Assembly: GCA_026706505.1 (NCBI GenBank) | Contig: JAPOYQ010000445.1 | Span: forward strand, 1 to 8,508 | Reading direction: 5' to 3' | Length of the DNA stretch: 8,508 nt | From: Gemmatimonadota bacterium | GTDB taxonomy: Bacteria > Latescibacterota > UBA2968 > UBA8231 | Part shown: piece after piece, positions 1 to 6,705 of the stretch | Position numbering within the stretch: position 1 is the first letter of the stretch | How the letters are laid out: each line of letters starts with the position of its first letter | Notes under the pieces: generated by a model | Databases searched by the model: none | The model's input: the letters and a program-made list of their open reading frames with translations, nothing else | Told to the model about the DNA's origin: nothing | Position numbers and translations under genes: made by a program

Positions 1-50
1 CGCATGAGTTTTGTGTAGTTGTGGGAATACATATACTGCCGTTTTCCGGT

Positions 51-146
51 TTACGCGGGAGTGTAGGTTATTTCGAGCTTGATATCGTCAGGGTCGAAGA
101 AGAAAGTCGCGTAGTATCCCTCGCCGTACTCTGGACACTGTTTACT
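51..146 (-). pseudogene. 3' remnant of a VOC (glyoxalase/bleomycin-resistance) family gene
   Basis: Reading the minus strand, the frame just after the lipoprotein stop encodes a short tail containing GYYATFFFDPDDIKLE and then ITYTPA before a TAA at 53..51. This closely resembles the last strand of VOC-superfamily proteins, where the pattern YYAxFFxDPDGIKLE is typical and its final Glu is a usual metal ligand. Only about 31 codons remain. The frame is closed upstream by the lipoprotein stop codon (149..147) and no start codon or ribosome site serves it, so it is not an independent gene. The likely history is that the front of a VOC gene was deleted or replaced when the lipoprotein segment arrived. 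A misassembly at this join would look the same. The family call rests on motif recall; the truncation is seen directly. Confidence 0.7.
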
Positions 147-728
147 TTATTGGGTAGATGTCTGTTTTCGTTGCAGGTCGCTCAGTTCAGCAAAGGCACC
201 TTCTGTATCTAGATGTGCGAGCCAGAAAGTTTGCAATGCCTCAGTTGAGGCACTGAGGATGATATCGTCTTTGTCAAGCACCTCATGGCGAATTGCATCG
301 GGATTCTTCTCAAGCAGCTCTTGCAACCAGTCTGAACTAGGAAAACTTATCTGTAATGTTGGCTCAATTTGCTTGACGTATGCAAAGGAATGGACGGGCA
401 GGATGTGAAGTTGGTAGAAAACACCTTCCTGCCGATCTAACTCTGTAGGGAAAAAATCCAAAAACACTTTTCCTTTGATTTCCAAAAGGCGAGCCACAAG
501 GATACTCTGTTCGCCGTCCTCCTCGTAAACGACGCACTTATACCGTTGCTCGCCCTGTTGCGAAAATTCCCAGATCTCTTTCGAGTCTTCCTCTGCCCAC
601 TGGCCAATAAGGCGCGTATCAAAAATCACATTTTCATCGGTATATAGTGGGTGCAAAGATCGGACTATACATCCAGATAGCAAGAGCAAAACCCCGAACG
701 GGAAGGCCAATAGTTTTAAACGCCGCAT
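147..728 (-). CDS. putative lipoprotein of unknown function (SLHPLYT type)
   Basis: The 193-residue product begins with a basic stretch (MRRLK), a hydrophobic segment (about residues 6-18) and the lipobox LSGC, which puts the lipidated cysteine at residue 20. It should therefore be exported and anchored in a membrane. Right after the cysteine comes RSLHPLYT, then a region with LIGQWAEE and a FLDFFP segment near the middle. I recall similar SLHPLYT lipoproteins of unknown function in environmental bacteria, but no activity can be stated. The start is well supported: AGAGGA lies 6 bases before the ATG. The gene sits 65 bases downstream of the folate reductase gene on the same strand, so it could be read through from that operon, but the gap and its different, more AT-rich composition suggest a separate unit. 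Confidence 0.8.
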   Translation of the reverse strand: MRRLKLLAFPFGVLLLLSGCIVRSLHPLYTDENVIFDTRLIGQWAEEDSKEIWEFSQQGEQRYKCVVYEEDGEQSILVARLLEIKGKVFLDFFPTELDRQEGVFYQLHILPVHSFAYVKQIEPTLQISFPSSDWLQELLEKNPDAIRHEVLDKDDIILSASTEALQTFWLAHLDTEGAFAELSDLQRKQTSTQ

Positions 729-754
729 GATTCATCCTCTTCTTGGTCGTTTGG

Positions 755-763
755 TTGTCTAAC
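755..763. promoter_or_regulatory. possible degenerate third regulator site upstream of the lipoprotein gene
   Basis: The nine bases TTGTCTAAC match exactly the reverse complement of the core of the palindrome at 7375-7387 (TTTGTCTAACAAA on that strand). Here the second arm is imperfect (AACCC rather than AACAA), so it is at best a weak site. It lies in the 65-base gap between the folate reductase and lipoprotein genes, 27 bases upstream of the lipoprotein start codon. The match is seen in the sequence; that it binds the GntR regulator is a guess, and a chance match cannot be excluded. Confidence 0.2.
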
Positions 764-793
764 CCCCAAGCCCGCGAGTTTTGTCACTGTGCG

Positions 794-2347
794 TCAGTCG
801 TTCTTTTTCCCGTTGTGATCTCTTTGCAAAAAGGCGTTAGCCCAAGCGCTGGTGCCCTGTAGTGCCGCGTCCTTGATGACGGCTGCGTCGCCGAGCATTT
901 GTTCCTCTTCGCCATAGGCCTTCAGGCGGTCGTACGCGCGCGCCCAAATGCAGTCCTTGTCGCCGATTTCGCACTTGCCTTGACGCGTGCCGCCGCAGGG
1001 CCCGTTGCGCTGGTTTTTGACGCACTGCGATTCCGGGCACAAATAGGCGATGTCCGGCAGCGAGCAGTCGCCGCAGTCGCGGCAGTCAAAAGCGGCGATT
1101 TTGACTGCGTGCTCTGCGGTGTGAAGAGGCTTTTGCAGTTTGCCGCCCTCGACTTTGCGCGATAGGGACGCTCCGAGGCGGAACAGGGCCTTGCCTGGCT
1201 CAAAGACGCGGTCGTGAAGCTGGCGATTGATCCGGTACGTTAGGGGAGCTCGACGACGGCCACTGGGCGTCTTTGAGTCGAGATAGGCTTGGTTTACTTG
1301 GGTGGAGGCCAAGCCGGTGTCGGGGTCTTCTTCAAAGTAGAAGAATTCGCCGGGGCGCGAGTAGCGGATCTGCCGGGCAAAATCGCGCCAGTCGTCTGGG
1401 GCGTACTGGGGGGCCAGTTCCAAAATGCGGCCGTATTCCTCGGCCCCGATGTGGCCTCCCAAGTACACGCCGCGGTAGCCCAGACCCCGGGCAATGGCGC
1501 ATTGCTGGGCGGCGAATTCGAGGAAGAAGGCCCTGCCTTTGTCGGGCGAGGCGGCTTGCTTTTGCGCGACGGCGAGCAATTCGTCGGTGACTTCGACGCC
1601 GGGGATGCGGCCAGCGTGAAAGAAGCGGGCCACGCCGCTGGACAAGACGAAGACGTTGGCGATGACTGGAACTTGGAGGCCGTGCAAAGCCATGTACTTG
1701 AGCAGTTCGTCCTGCTTGCGGGCGTCGTAACCGATTTGGTTGATGATGAAGCGGGCACCGGTGCGGATCTTTTTGGCCAGCTTGAAATACTGCGGCATGA
1801 CCTCGGCTTCGAGCCGCTTGTGGTTGTTGACTACAGCGCCGAGAAAAAAGCGGGTGGGTTTTAACGGACGCGGTTTGCGGCCCGGCGAGGCGTCCTCAAA
1901 GCGCCCCTCGTTCATGTCGGCGAGCAATTGCAACAGGCCGACTGAATCGATGTCGAACACTCCGCTGGACTGGCCTTGGTACCCGGTGATGGGATAATCG
2001 CCCGACAAGGTGAGAATGTTGTCGAAGCCGCCATTGGCTAGCTTCCAGGCTTGGCCCATCAGCCCGTTGCGGTTGAAATCCTTGCAGGAGAGGTGGATGA
2101 TGACTTCTTGGCCACCCTCTTTGAGCGGAGTTCCCAGCGCGTCCGCAGTGATCATGGGATTGCCGCCGGGGTTGTCGGTAATCGAGAGGGCGTCAAAGCG
2201 CGGGTCGGCGGCTAGGGCCTGGGCCATGTCCAGCACCCGCTTGCCGCCGCGGTCGGCTAGGGTACCTCGGGACGTGACCAATTCGACGCAGGTGATAAAG
2301 CGGTCGGTCTCTTCTAGCAGATGGCGCAGAGTGGTGGTTTCCTGCAT
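794..2347 (-). CDS. methylenetetrahydrofolate reductase with fused cysteine-rich C-terminal domain
   Basis: The enzyme interconverts 5,10-methylene-THF and 5-methyl-THF in the cytoplasm. The 517 residues contain a MetF-type TIM barrel (about 1-310) with the expected catalytic glutamate in CVELV (E22), DNPGGNP, HLSCKDFNRN, NILTLSGDYP and FDIDSVGLL. A linker with FYFEEDPDTGL follows, then a C-terminal domain with eight cysteines at 422, 425, 428, 437, 442, 451, 459 and 466 and the string CPESQCVKNQRNGPCGG. This matches the 'MTHFR C-terminal' domain, which in acetogens occurs in the separate partner MetV. The cysteines probably hold Fe-S clusters or zinc. E. coli MetF is about 300 residues, so the extra length is this domain. 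The ATG lies 7 bases after the activator gene's stop. As last gene of the methyl-transfer train it probably takes the methyl-THF made by the methyltransferases; it could equally run in the reductive direction. Confidence 0.9.
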   Translation of the reverse strand: MQETTTLRHLLEETDRFITCVELVTSRGTLADRGGKRVLDMAQALAADPRFDALSITDNPGGNPMITADALGTPLKEGGQEVIIHLSCKDFNRNGLMGQAWKLANGGFDNILTLSGDYPITGYQGQSSGVFDIDSVGLLQLLADMNEGRFEDASPGRKPRPLKPTRFFLGAVVNNHKRLEAEVMPQYFKLAKKIRTGARFIINQIGYDARKQDELLKYMALHGLQVPVIANVFVLSSGVARFFHAGRIPGVEVTDELLAVAQKQAASPDKGRAFFLEFAAQQCAIARGLGYRGVYLGGHIGAEEYGRILELAPQYAPDDWRDFARQIRYSRPGEFFYFEEDPDTGLASTQVNQAYLDSKTPSGRRRAPLTYRINRQLHDRVFEPGKALFRLGASLSRKVEGGKLQKPLHTAEHAVKIAAFDCRDCGDCSLPDIAYLCPESQCVKNQRNGPCGGTRQGKCEIGDKDCIWARAYDRLKAYGEEEQMLGDAAVIKDAALQGTSAWANAFLQRDHNGKKND

Positions 2348-2354
2348 GGCCTGA

Positions 2355-4247
2355 TCAGACAGAGGCAGCGGTCAGTTTGCGGGGCATAGGTTTGAATTGG
2401 CAGCCCTCGACGAAGAGTTCAAAAAAGTCGGGGGTCGTCTCCAGTTCGACGTGCTCAATGCGCTTGGCCAGTGCTTCGATGCGGGCGCGTTTGCCAGCGG
2501 AGAGAAGCACTTCGCGCGCACCTTGAGCAGCGGCATTGCCCACCTTGGCGATGCGCGCTGTGGGCACGGGGGCCAAAAAGCCGATGTCGATGGCGGCTTG
2601 GACATCAACGTAGTTGGCAAAGCCGCCGGCGAGATAGAGCTGTTGCACGTCGCCTGGATTTAAGCCCAAGGTCCGCAAGACGATGTACTGGCCGCAGAAA
2701 TTGGCGGCTTTGGCTTGGGCGAGGTTGGAGGCGTCGAGACGGGAGAAGGTGATGCCGCGCTCGGGGACTAGCTCAAACAAGCGCTTTTTGTCGGCGAAGA
2801 CGCCTTTGGGAGTCATTAAATCGTGACGACTCAATTCGGCGAGGAGGTCGATTAGACCGGAGCCACACAGTCCCGCTGGTGTGATGTCGCCGATGGTTTC
2901 CCACTGCCAGCGCGTGCCGTCCCAGCGGATGGATTCAATGGCTCCGTCGCAGCCGGGCATACCATAGGTGATGCCGCCGCCCTCAAAGGCCGGGCCGGCC
3001 GGGCAAGAGGCCGCGACGAGGCGCCCTTGATGTGCGACGACGACTTCGGTATTGGTGCCCACATCGACCAGCATCGCGCTCTCGCTGGCAAGGTCCATAT
3101 CGACGGCGACTAAGTCGGCGGCTACATCCGCGCCGACGTGGCTGGCGATCAGCGGCAGCGAGTACGCGCGCGCCTTGGGATTGGCCTTCAGGCCGAGGCG
3201 GCGGGTCTTTTCGACTAGGCTGGTCGCGGTGCGTTCGCCGCTTAGGTATTCGTGCTCAATGCTCGATTTGTAGGGCTTTTGGCCGATGCTCTGCACGTCG
3301 AGGCGGAAGAGGATGTCGCGCATCGTCGAGTTGCCAGCGACCACGATCTCGTAAATCTCCTGCCGCACAAAGCCGCCGCGCCGGCAGAGGTCTGCGATCT
3401 CGTGGTTGAGCGCCTTGACCAAGGCTTGGCGCAGCTCGCCGGGGTGTTGCCCGTCGTAGGAGATGCGGTGCATGATGTCGCTGCCGCCAAAGCGCTGCGG
3501 GTTTTCAAACGCGCTCAAATGCACGCTCTCGCCCGTCTCCAGATCGACTAAGTCGAGGACGATGGTGGTGGTGCCCAAGTCGATGGCTAGGCCGTAGAGG
3601 TGGTCGCGGTATTGGTCTATTTCTTCGTCGCCGTAGTAGATGGCTTGTCCGTGCCGCTGGACTACTGGATCGATCTCAGCGGGTCGATCGACGGTCTGGG
3701 TCAGTATGCGGGGCGTGCGAAAAAGCGGTGCGAACTCGATATCGACATCGGCGTCTTCGACTTTGGCTTGGCAGGCGAGCCGGAACTCACCGCCGAGGAA
3801 GTCCTCGGCCGGCGTGGGTGCATTGAGGGCTTGCGTGCCGCTTGTGACTTCGACGATGCACTCGTGGCAGTGACCAGTGCGCCCGCAGGAGGTGGGCACG
3901 CGGGCACCGAGTTGATCCGCGTAGTCGAAGAGGGTGCCGCCGGTGGACAGCGGGTAGGAGGTGCCGTCGCAGTGGATTTGTCCGCGGCCGGGTGTGGCCG
4001 GGCGTTGGTCCGTCTCCCAAGCCGAGCGGTAGTCGAGTTGGTCGTCGCTGCCGCACTGGAGCAGCCCGTCCGGCTCTTTTGGCTTGCGCTGGTTGCGGCA
4101 GCCGAAGTGGGCGGTGCATTGGTCGAAGCGGTTCTTGTACGGGCAGCGGAAGGTCGCCTGCACGTCGGCATGGGTGGCGATGCCCGCGAGGATGCCCGAT
4201 AGGCGGTCGAGACTCTTTTGGTACTCTTGGGGGTCGATTTGGGTCAT
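2355..4247 (-). CDS. RACo-type reductive activator of corrinoid protein ([2Fe-2S] + ASKHA ATPase, DUF4445 family)
   Basis: RACo proteins use ATP and a [2Fe-2S] cluster to reduce inactive Co(II) corrinoid to the methyl-accepting Co(I) state. Taking the ATG at 4247, the 630-residue product has a plant-type ferredoxin domain (about 90-175) with cluster cysteines 121, 127, 130 (in TSCGRTGHCHEC) and 159 (LACQAKV). The ASKHA region follows: AIDLGTTT near 221-228, VVAGNSTMRD, LVDVGTNTEVVV, SCPAGPAFEGGGI, GLCGSGLIDLLAEL and LAGGFANYVD near the end. An unusual N-terminal stretch carries C35, C44, C50 and C65. An in-frame GTG at 4268 overlaps the higA stop as GTGA and would add seven residues; neither start has a clear Shine-Dalgarno, so initiation probably depends on translational coupling. 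Its likely client is the corrinoid protein encoded upstream, beyond the toxin-antitoxin pair. Confidence 0.9.
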   Translation of the reverse strand: MTQIDPQEYQKSLDRLSGILAGIATHADVQATFRCPYKNRFDQCTAHFGCRNQRKPKEPDGLLQCGSDDQLDYRSAWETDQRPATPGRGQIHCDGTSYPLSTGGTLFDYADQLGARVPTSCGRTGHCHECIVEVTSGTQALNAPTPAEDFLGGEFRLACQAKVEDADVDIEFAPLFRTPRILTQTVDRPAEIDPVVQRHGQAIYYGDEEIDQYRDHLYGLAIDLGTTTIVLDLVDLETGESVHLSAFENPQRFGGSDIMHRISYDGQHPGELRQALVKALNHEIADLCRRGGFVRQEIYEIVVAGNSTMRDILFRLDVQSIGQKPYKSSIEHEYLSGERTATSLVEKTRRLGLKANPKARAYSLPLIASHVGADVAADLVAVDMDLASESAMLVDVGTNTEVVVAHQGRLVAASCPAGPAFEGGGITYGMPGCDGAIESIRWDGTRWQWETIGDITPAGLCGSGLIDLLAELSRHDLMTPKGVFADKKRLFELVPERGITFSRLDASNLAQAKAANFCGQYIVLRTLGLNPGDVQQLYLAGGFANYVDVQAAIDIGFLAPVPTARIAKVGNAAAQGAREVLLSAGKRARIEALAKRIEHVELETTPDFFELFVEGCQFKPMPRKLTAASV

Positions 4248-4264
4248 GGACGAAGGCGTCGTTA

Positions 4265-4588
4265 TCACTCAGAAGTGTACAGTGGCAATGGCTCGATTTG
4301 AGCCAATTCGTCTCGATATTGCTGCTCCAACTCCCAAAGATCTCTGGCGTGTTGGGCCTTTAGCCAAAATTCAGGAGAGTTCCTGAATAAACGGGATAAT
4401 TTCAAGGCCATGATGGACGAAACAGCGCACTGCTCTTGCAAGAGTTCACGGATGGTCTGTCGAGATTCGCCCAACTCATTGGCCAGAGAGTCCGCCGTCA
4501 ATGCGTAGTCGGGAAGAAAATCTTCTCTTAGCATCGCCCCAGGATGCGTGGGGGGGATAGTGCGTTTCTGATCATTCGCGATAGCCAT
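4265..4588 (-). CDS. higA: HigA-family antitoxin (HTH, toxin-antitoxin)
   Basis: The 107-residue protein has the hallmark HigA/VapI layout: PPTHPGAMLREDFLPDYALT leading into a helix-turn-helix (about residues 31-70, with LANELGESRQTIRELLQ), then ALKLSRLFRNSPEFWLKAQ. HigA binds and neutralises HigB and normally represses its own promoter through the HTH. The ATG follows a strong AGAGGTG site with 5-base spacing, just behind the higB stop. Antitoxin translation therefore looks stronger than toxin translation, whose site is weak. Its stop overlaps an in-frame GTG of the RACo gene. The toxin-first gene order is the usual HigBA order. The pair is more AT-rich than the genes on both sides. Confidence 0.9.
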   Translation of the reverse strand: MAIANDQKRTIPPTHPGAMLREDFLPDYALTADSLANELGESRQTIRELLQEQCAVSSIMALKLSRLFRNSPEFWLKAQHARDLWELEQQYRDELAQIEPLPLYTSE

Positions 4589-4593
4589 TACAG

Positions 4594-4600
4594 CACCTCT
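4594..4600 (-). promoter_or_regulatory. strong ribosome binding site of higA
   Basis: On the minus strand AGAGGTG lies 5 bases before the higA ATG, immediately after the higB stop codon. The higB start has only a weak purine stretch (CAGAGACC) before it. This difference favours antitoxin excess from a shared transcript. Confidence 0.6.
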
Positions 4601-4882
4601 TTAATGATAATCTGTGATCTCCACATCGTAGGCGTCACCGTTGACAAAGCGAAAGCAGATACGCCACTGATCGTTAATAGATATGGAGTATTGGCCTTGG
4701 CGATTCCCCTTCAAGGAATGTAGACGATTGCTGAGCGGTACGCGCAAGTCGTTCAAGGACTGAGCAAGATCAATGTACTCTAATCGCCTTATGGCTCTTT
4801 GAATCAGATCGGGCGGTAAACGTCTCGATTGTCCTTCTGTATAGATCTTTTGGGTTTCTCCATCGGCGAACGTTTTGATCAT
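4601..4882 (-). CDS. higB: HigB-family toxin (RelE/ParE superfamily mRNA interferase)
   Basis: The 93-residue product matches the HigB family along its length: MIKTFADGETQKIY at the start, then NDLRVPLSNRLHSLKGNRQG, YSISINDQWRICFRF and the terminal VEITDYH. Family members cut mRNA on the ribosome and are held in check by HigA. The length is usual and the conserved R and H residues near the C-terminus are present, so the toxin looks intact. Its ATG is only 15 bases after the corrinoid-protein stop, which leaves no room for a conventional promoter in the gap. The toxin is therefore probably transcribed with the methyl-transfer operon, or from a promoter inside the corrinoid gene. That placement inside a metabolic operon is unusual. 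Confidence 0.9.
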   Translation of the reverse strand: MIKTFADGETQKIYTEGQSRRLPPDLIQRAIRRLEYIDLAQSLNDLRVPLSNRLHSLKGNRQGQYSISINDQWRICFRFVNGDAYDVEITDYH

Positions 4883-4897
4883 GGTCTCTGGAGCGTT

Positions 4898-5644
4898 TCA
4901 CTGCTCATTTAGCAAGTCCTTGGCCAAGGCCACGCAGGCGAGGGCGTCCTTGCCGTAGCCGTCGGCGCCCATGTCGTCGGCAAATTCTTGGGTCACAGGC
5001 GCACCGCCGACCATGATTTTGACGTCGTCGCGCAAGTCGGCGTCGATGAAGGCCTCGATGGTCTTGCCCATGTTGGGCATGGTGGTGGTCAACAGGGCCG
5101 ACATGCCCAAGAGGGGAGCTTCGTGCTCTTCGACGGCGTCGATAAAATCGTCTTCGGAGGTATCCACGCCGAGATCGTGGACGACGAAACCGGCCCCGCG
5201 CAGCATCATAATACACAAGTTTTTGCCGATGTCGTGGAGGTCGCCCTTGACCGTGCCCATGATCACAATGCCGATGGGATCGACGCCCGAGGCCGAGAGG
5301 ATAGGCTCGATGTGGGTCATGCCGGCCTTCATGGCGCGGGCGCAGGCTAGCACTTCGGGGACGAAGATGAAGTTTTCGCGGAATTTGATGCCGACGATGG
5401 CCATGCCGGCGATTAGCCCGTCGTCCATGACTTCGAGGGCCTCCACGCCCGCGGCAAGGGCTTGGCCGGTCAGCTCGTCGACCGTTAGGTGGTCGCCGTC
5501 GATGAGAGCCGCGGCGATGTTCTGCATCTGCTCGCTGGCTTGGGCAAAGATGCCAATGATGCGCTCGCGCTCTTCGTCGCGCTCGATGAACTCTTCGATC
5601 TCGTCGCGGATAAATTCGTTGGCGATGTCGGTGATGTCTGCCAT
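4898..5644 (-). CDS. methyltransferase corrinoid-binding protein (MtbC/MttC/MtaC-like)
   Basis: This cytoplasmic protein carries a cobamide that accepts a methyl group from a substrate and hands it to a second methyltransferase. The 248 residues show a charged helical N-terminus (about 1-35, rich in E, R and D), a four-helix cap domain (about 40-115) with GLIAGMAIVGIKFREN and FVPEVLACARAMKAG, and a Rossmann B12-binding domain. In the latter, GDLHDIGKN gives the DxHxxG signature (D135, H137, G140; H137 would be the lower cobalt ligand), SALL gives the SxL motif (182-184), and GGAPVT (from 213) the GG motif. I chose the ATG at 5644 because it starts the family-like sequence and has AGAAGAG 5 bases before it. 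The frame stays open upstream, but that stretch lies inside the preceding gene. The gap to that gene is 13 bases. The substrate cannot be read from the sequence. Confidence 0.92.
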   Translation of the reverse strand: MADITDIANEFIRDEIEEFIERDEERERIIGIFAQASEQMQNIAAALIDGDHLTVDELTGQALAAGVEALEVMDDGLIAGMAIVGIKFRENFIFVPEVLACARAMKAGMTHIEPILSASGVDPIGIVIMGTVKGDLHDIGKNLCIMMLRGAGFVVHDLGVDTSEDDFIDAVEEHEAPLLGMSALLTTTMPNMGKTIEAFIDADLRDDVKIMVGGAPVTQEFADDMGADGYGKDALACVALAKDLLNEQ

Positions 5645-5657
5645 AGGGTCTCTTCTT

Positions 5658-6692
5658 TTAGTTGCGCGCTTGGTCCCGGTGCCACTCGTGCACCGTGCGG
5701 GGGATGGCCTTGAGGTTTTCGATGGAGGTCTGCAAGGGGATGGCGCACTCCGGGCCAATCAGCTGGACGCCGGCTTCGAGATTGCGCACGACTTCGGCGC
5801 CGACGACTTCCGGCCCCTTGGCAAAGAGGGTTTCGGGGTTGTTGATATTGCCTACTAATGAGATGCGGTCGCGCACGATTTGGGTGGATTCCTCGGGTGT
5901 GTTCTTGGAGTCGTAGTGGAAGGCCGCCATGCCGGTCTGGGCGATGTATTCCATGCGGTCAACCGTGCGGCCGCAGATGTGGAGGATGATGGGCACGGAC
6001 AGCCGCTCGGCAAACTCGATGTGCAGATCGCGCAGGTAGCGCTCGTAGTACTCGCCGCTGACGAGGTCGCCGGTGGCGTGATCGGGTAGGGTTAGAGCGT
6101 CTGCACCGGCCTCGATCTGCGCCTGCCCAAATTCAATAGTGATCTCCTTCATGCGGTCGAGGCAGAGCTTGGTTTTGCCGGGATCGTCGAGCGACAGCAG
6201 CAGAAAAGGCTCAACCCCAAAGCAGTGGTATCCCAGCGACCAAGGCCCCATGGTCTTGCCGACGATGGCAACTTCGTCGCCGTATTCCTTGCGTAGGATC
6301 TTGATCGCCTCGGTGACGCAGGCCGTGTCGGGGTGGGTGCAGAGGTCGGCGGGGATTTTGATGTCGTCTGGCTCGTGCCAGATTGGCTCGCTCATGCGGA
6401 CGGTCGGCCAGTTGTCCTTTTGCTCCCACTGGATTTTGCATCCGAGGGCCGAGGACTCTTGGATGATGGTGAAGACCGGCATGATGGTGTCAAAGCCCAA
6501 CTCGGTGTAGCCAGTGGCGGCTAGCCGCGCCATGAGTTCGGGCTCGCGGTTGGCCGCGGGGAAGGGGGCATCGACGAGGTCCATCAATTCGACGGTGGCC
6601 AACGAGGTTGGATTACAGAGCGGGGTGCGATCCACAGGCTGGCGGGCGAGGGCGGCGAGGACGCGCTCGCGACTGGTCATCGAAGAAGGCAT
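5658..6692 (-). CDS. URO-D superfamily cobamide methyltransferase (MtaA/MtbA/CmuA-like)
   Basis: The 344-residue protein has the uroporphyrinogen-decarboxylase-type TIM barrel of corrinoid methyltransferases. The start TSRERVLAALARQPVDRTP is typical of the family, and it keeps the zinc ligands of MtaA/MtbA: H238 and C240 in LHICGRT and C316 in GPECAIPLQT. A true HemE role is unlikely given these ligands and the adjacent corrinoid gene. Archaeal members methylate coenzyme M. Here, with a folate reductase in the train, the acceptor is more likely tetrahydrofolate, but some bacterial members act instead on the methylated substrate (CmuA; O-demethylase MT1), so MT1 and MT2 roles remain open. The start is firm: AAAGGAG lies 6 bases before the ATG and overlaps the previous stop codon, a sign of translational coupling. 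Confidence 0.88.
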   Translation of the reverse strand: MPSSMTSRERVLAALARQPVDRTPLCNPTSLATVELMDLVDAPFPAANREPELMARLAATGYTELGFDTIMPVFTIIQESSALGCKIQWEQKDNWPTVRMSEPIWHEPDDIKIPADLCTHPDTACVTEAIKILRKEYGDEVAIVGKTMGPWSLGYHCFGVEPFLLLSLDDPGKTKLCLDRMKEITIEFGQAQIEAGADALTLPDHATGDLVSGEYYERYLRDLHIEFAERLSVPIILHICGRTVDRMEYIAQTGMAAFHYDSKNTPEESTQIVRDRISLVGNINNPETLFAKGPEVVGAEVVRNLEAGVQLIGPECAIPLQTSIENLKAIPRTVHEWHRDQARN

Positions 6693-6698
6693 GATAGA

Positions 6699-6705
6699 CT
6701 CCTTT
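6699..6705 (-). promoter_or_regulatory. strong ribosome binding site of the URO-D-type methyltransferase
   Basis: AAAGGAG on the minus strand, 6 bases before the ATG at 6692, is the best Shine-Dalgarno in the operon. It overlaps the TAA stop of the upstream gene. It decides the start in favour of 6692 over the internal ATG (residue 5). Confidence 0.65.

Noticed and set aside
21..212. Small plus-strand frame at the left end
   Set aside because: It overlaps the VOC remnant and the lipoprotein C-terminus, both of which read sensibly on the minus strand; no ribosome site seen.
753..764. GGTT-GTCT-AACC hairpin as a terminator after the folate reductase gene
   Set aside because: The stem is only 4 bp and no run of T follows on the minus strand.
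1289..1864. Plus-strand 191-codon frame opposite the folate reductase gene
   Set aside because: Shadow of the reductase reading frame; no ribosome site or domain, and the minus-strand gene explains the coding signal.
3600..4202. Plus-strand 200-codon frame opposite the RACo gene
   Set aside because: Antisense to a well-supported gene with clear motifs; alanine, valine and glycine-rich shadow translation with no recognisable family.
4265..4902. Matching TCACT at both ends of the HigBA segment as a target-site duplication
   Set aside because: Only 5 bases (4265-4269 and 4898-4902), both within stop-codon contexts, with no inverted repeats or transposase; easily chance.
4971..5858. Long plus-strand open frame (295 codons) opposite the corrinoid and methyltransferase genes
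   Set aside because: It lies antisense to two confidently identified genes and its translation is a low-complexity shadow (rich in S, M and R) with no domain; GC-rich genes commonly leave such frames open.
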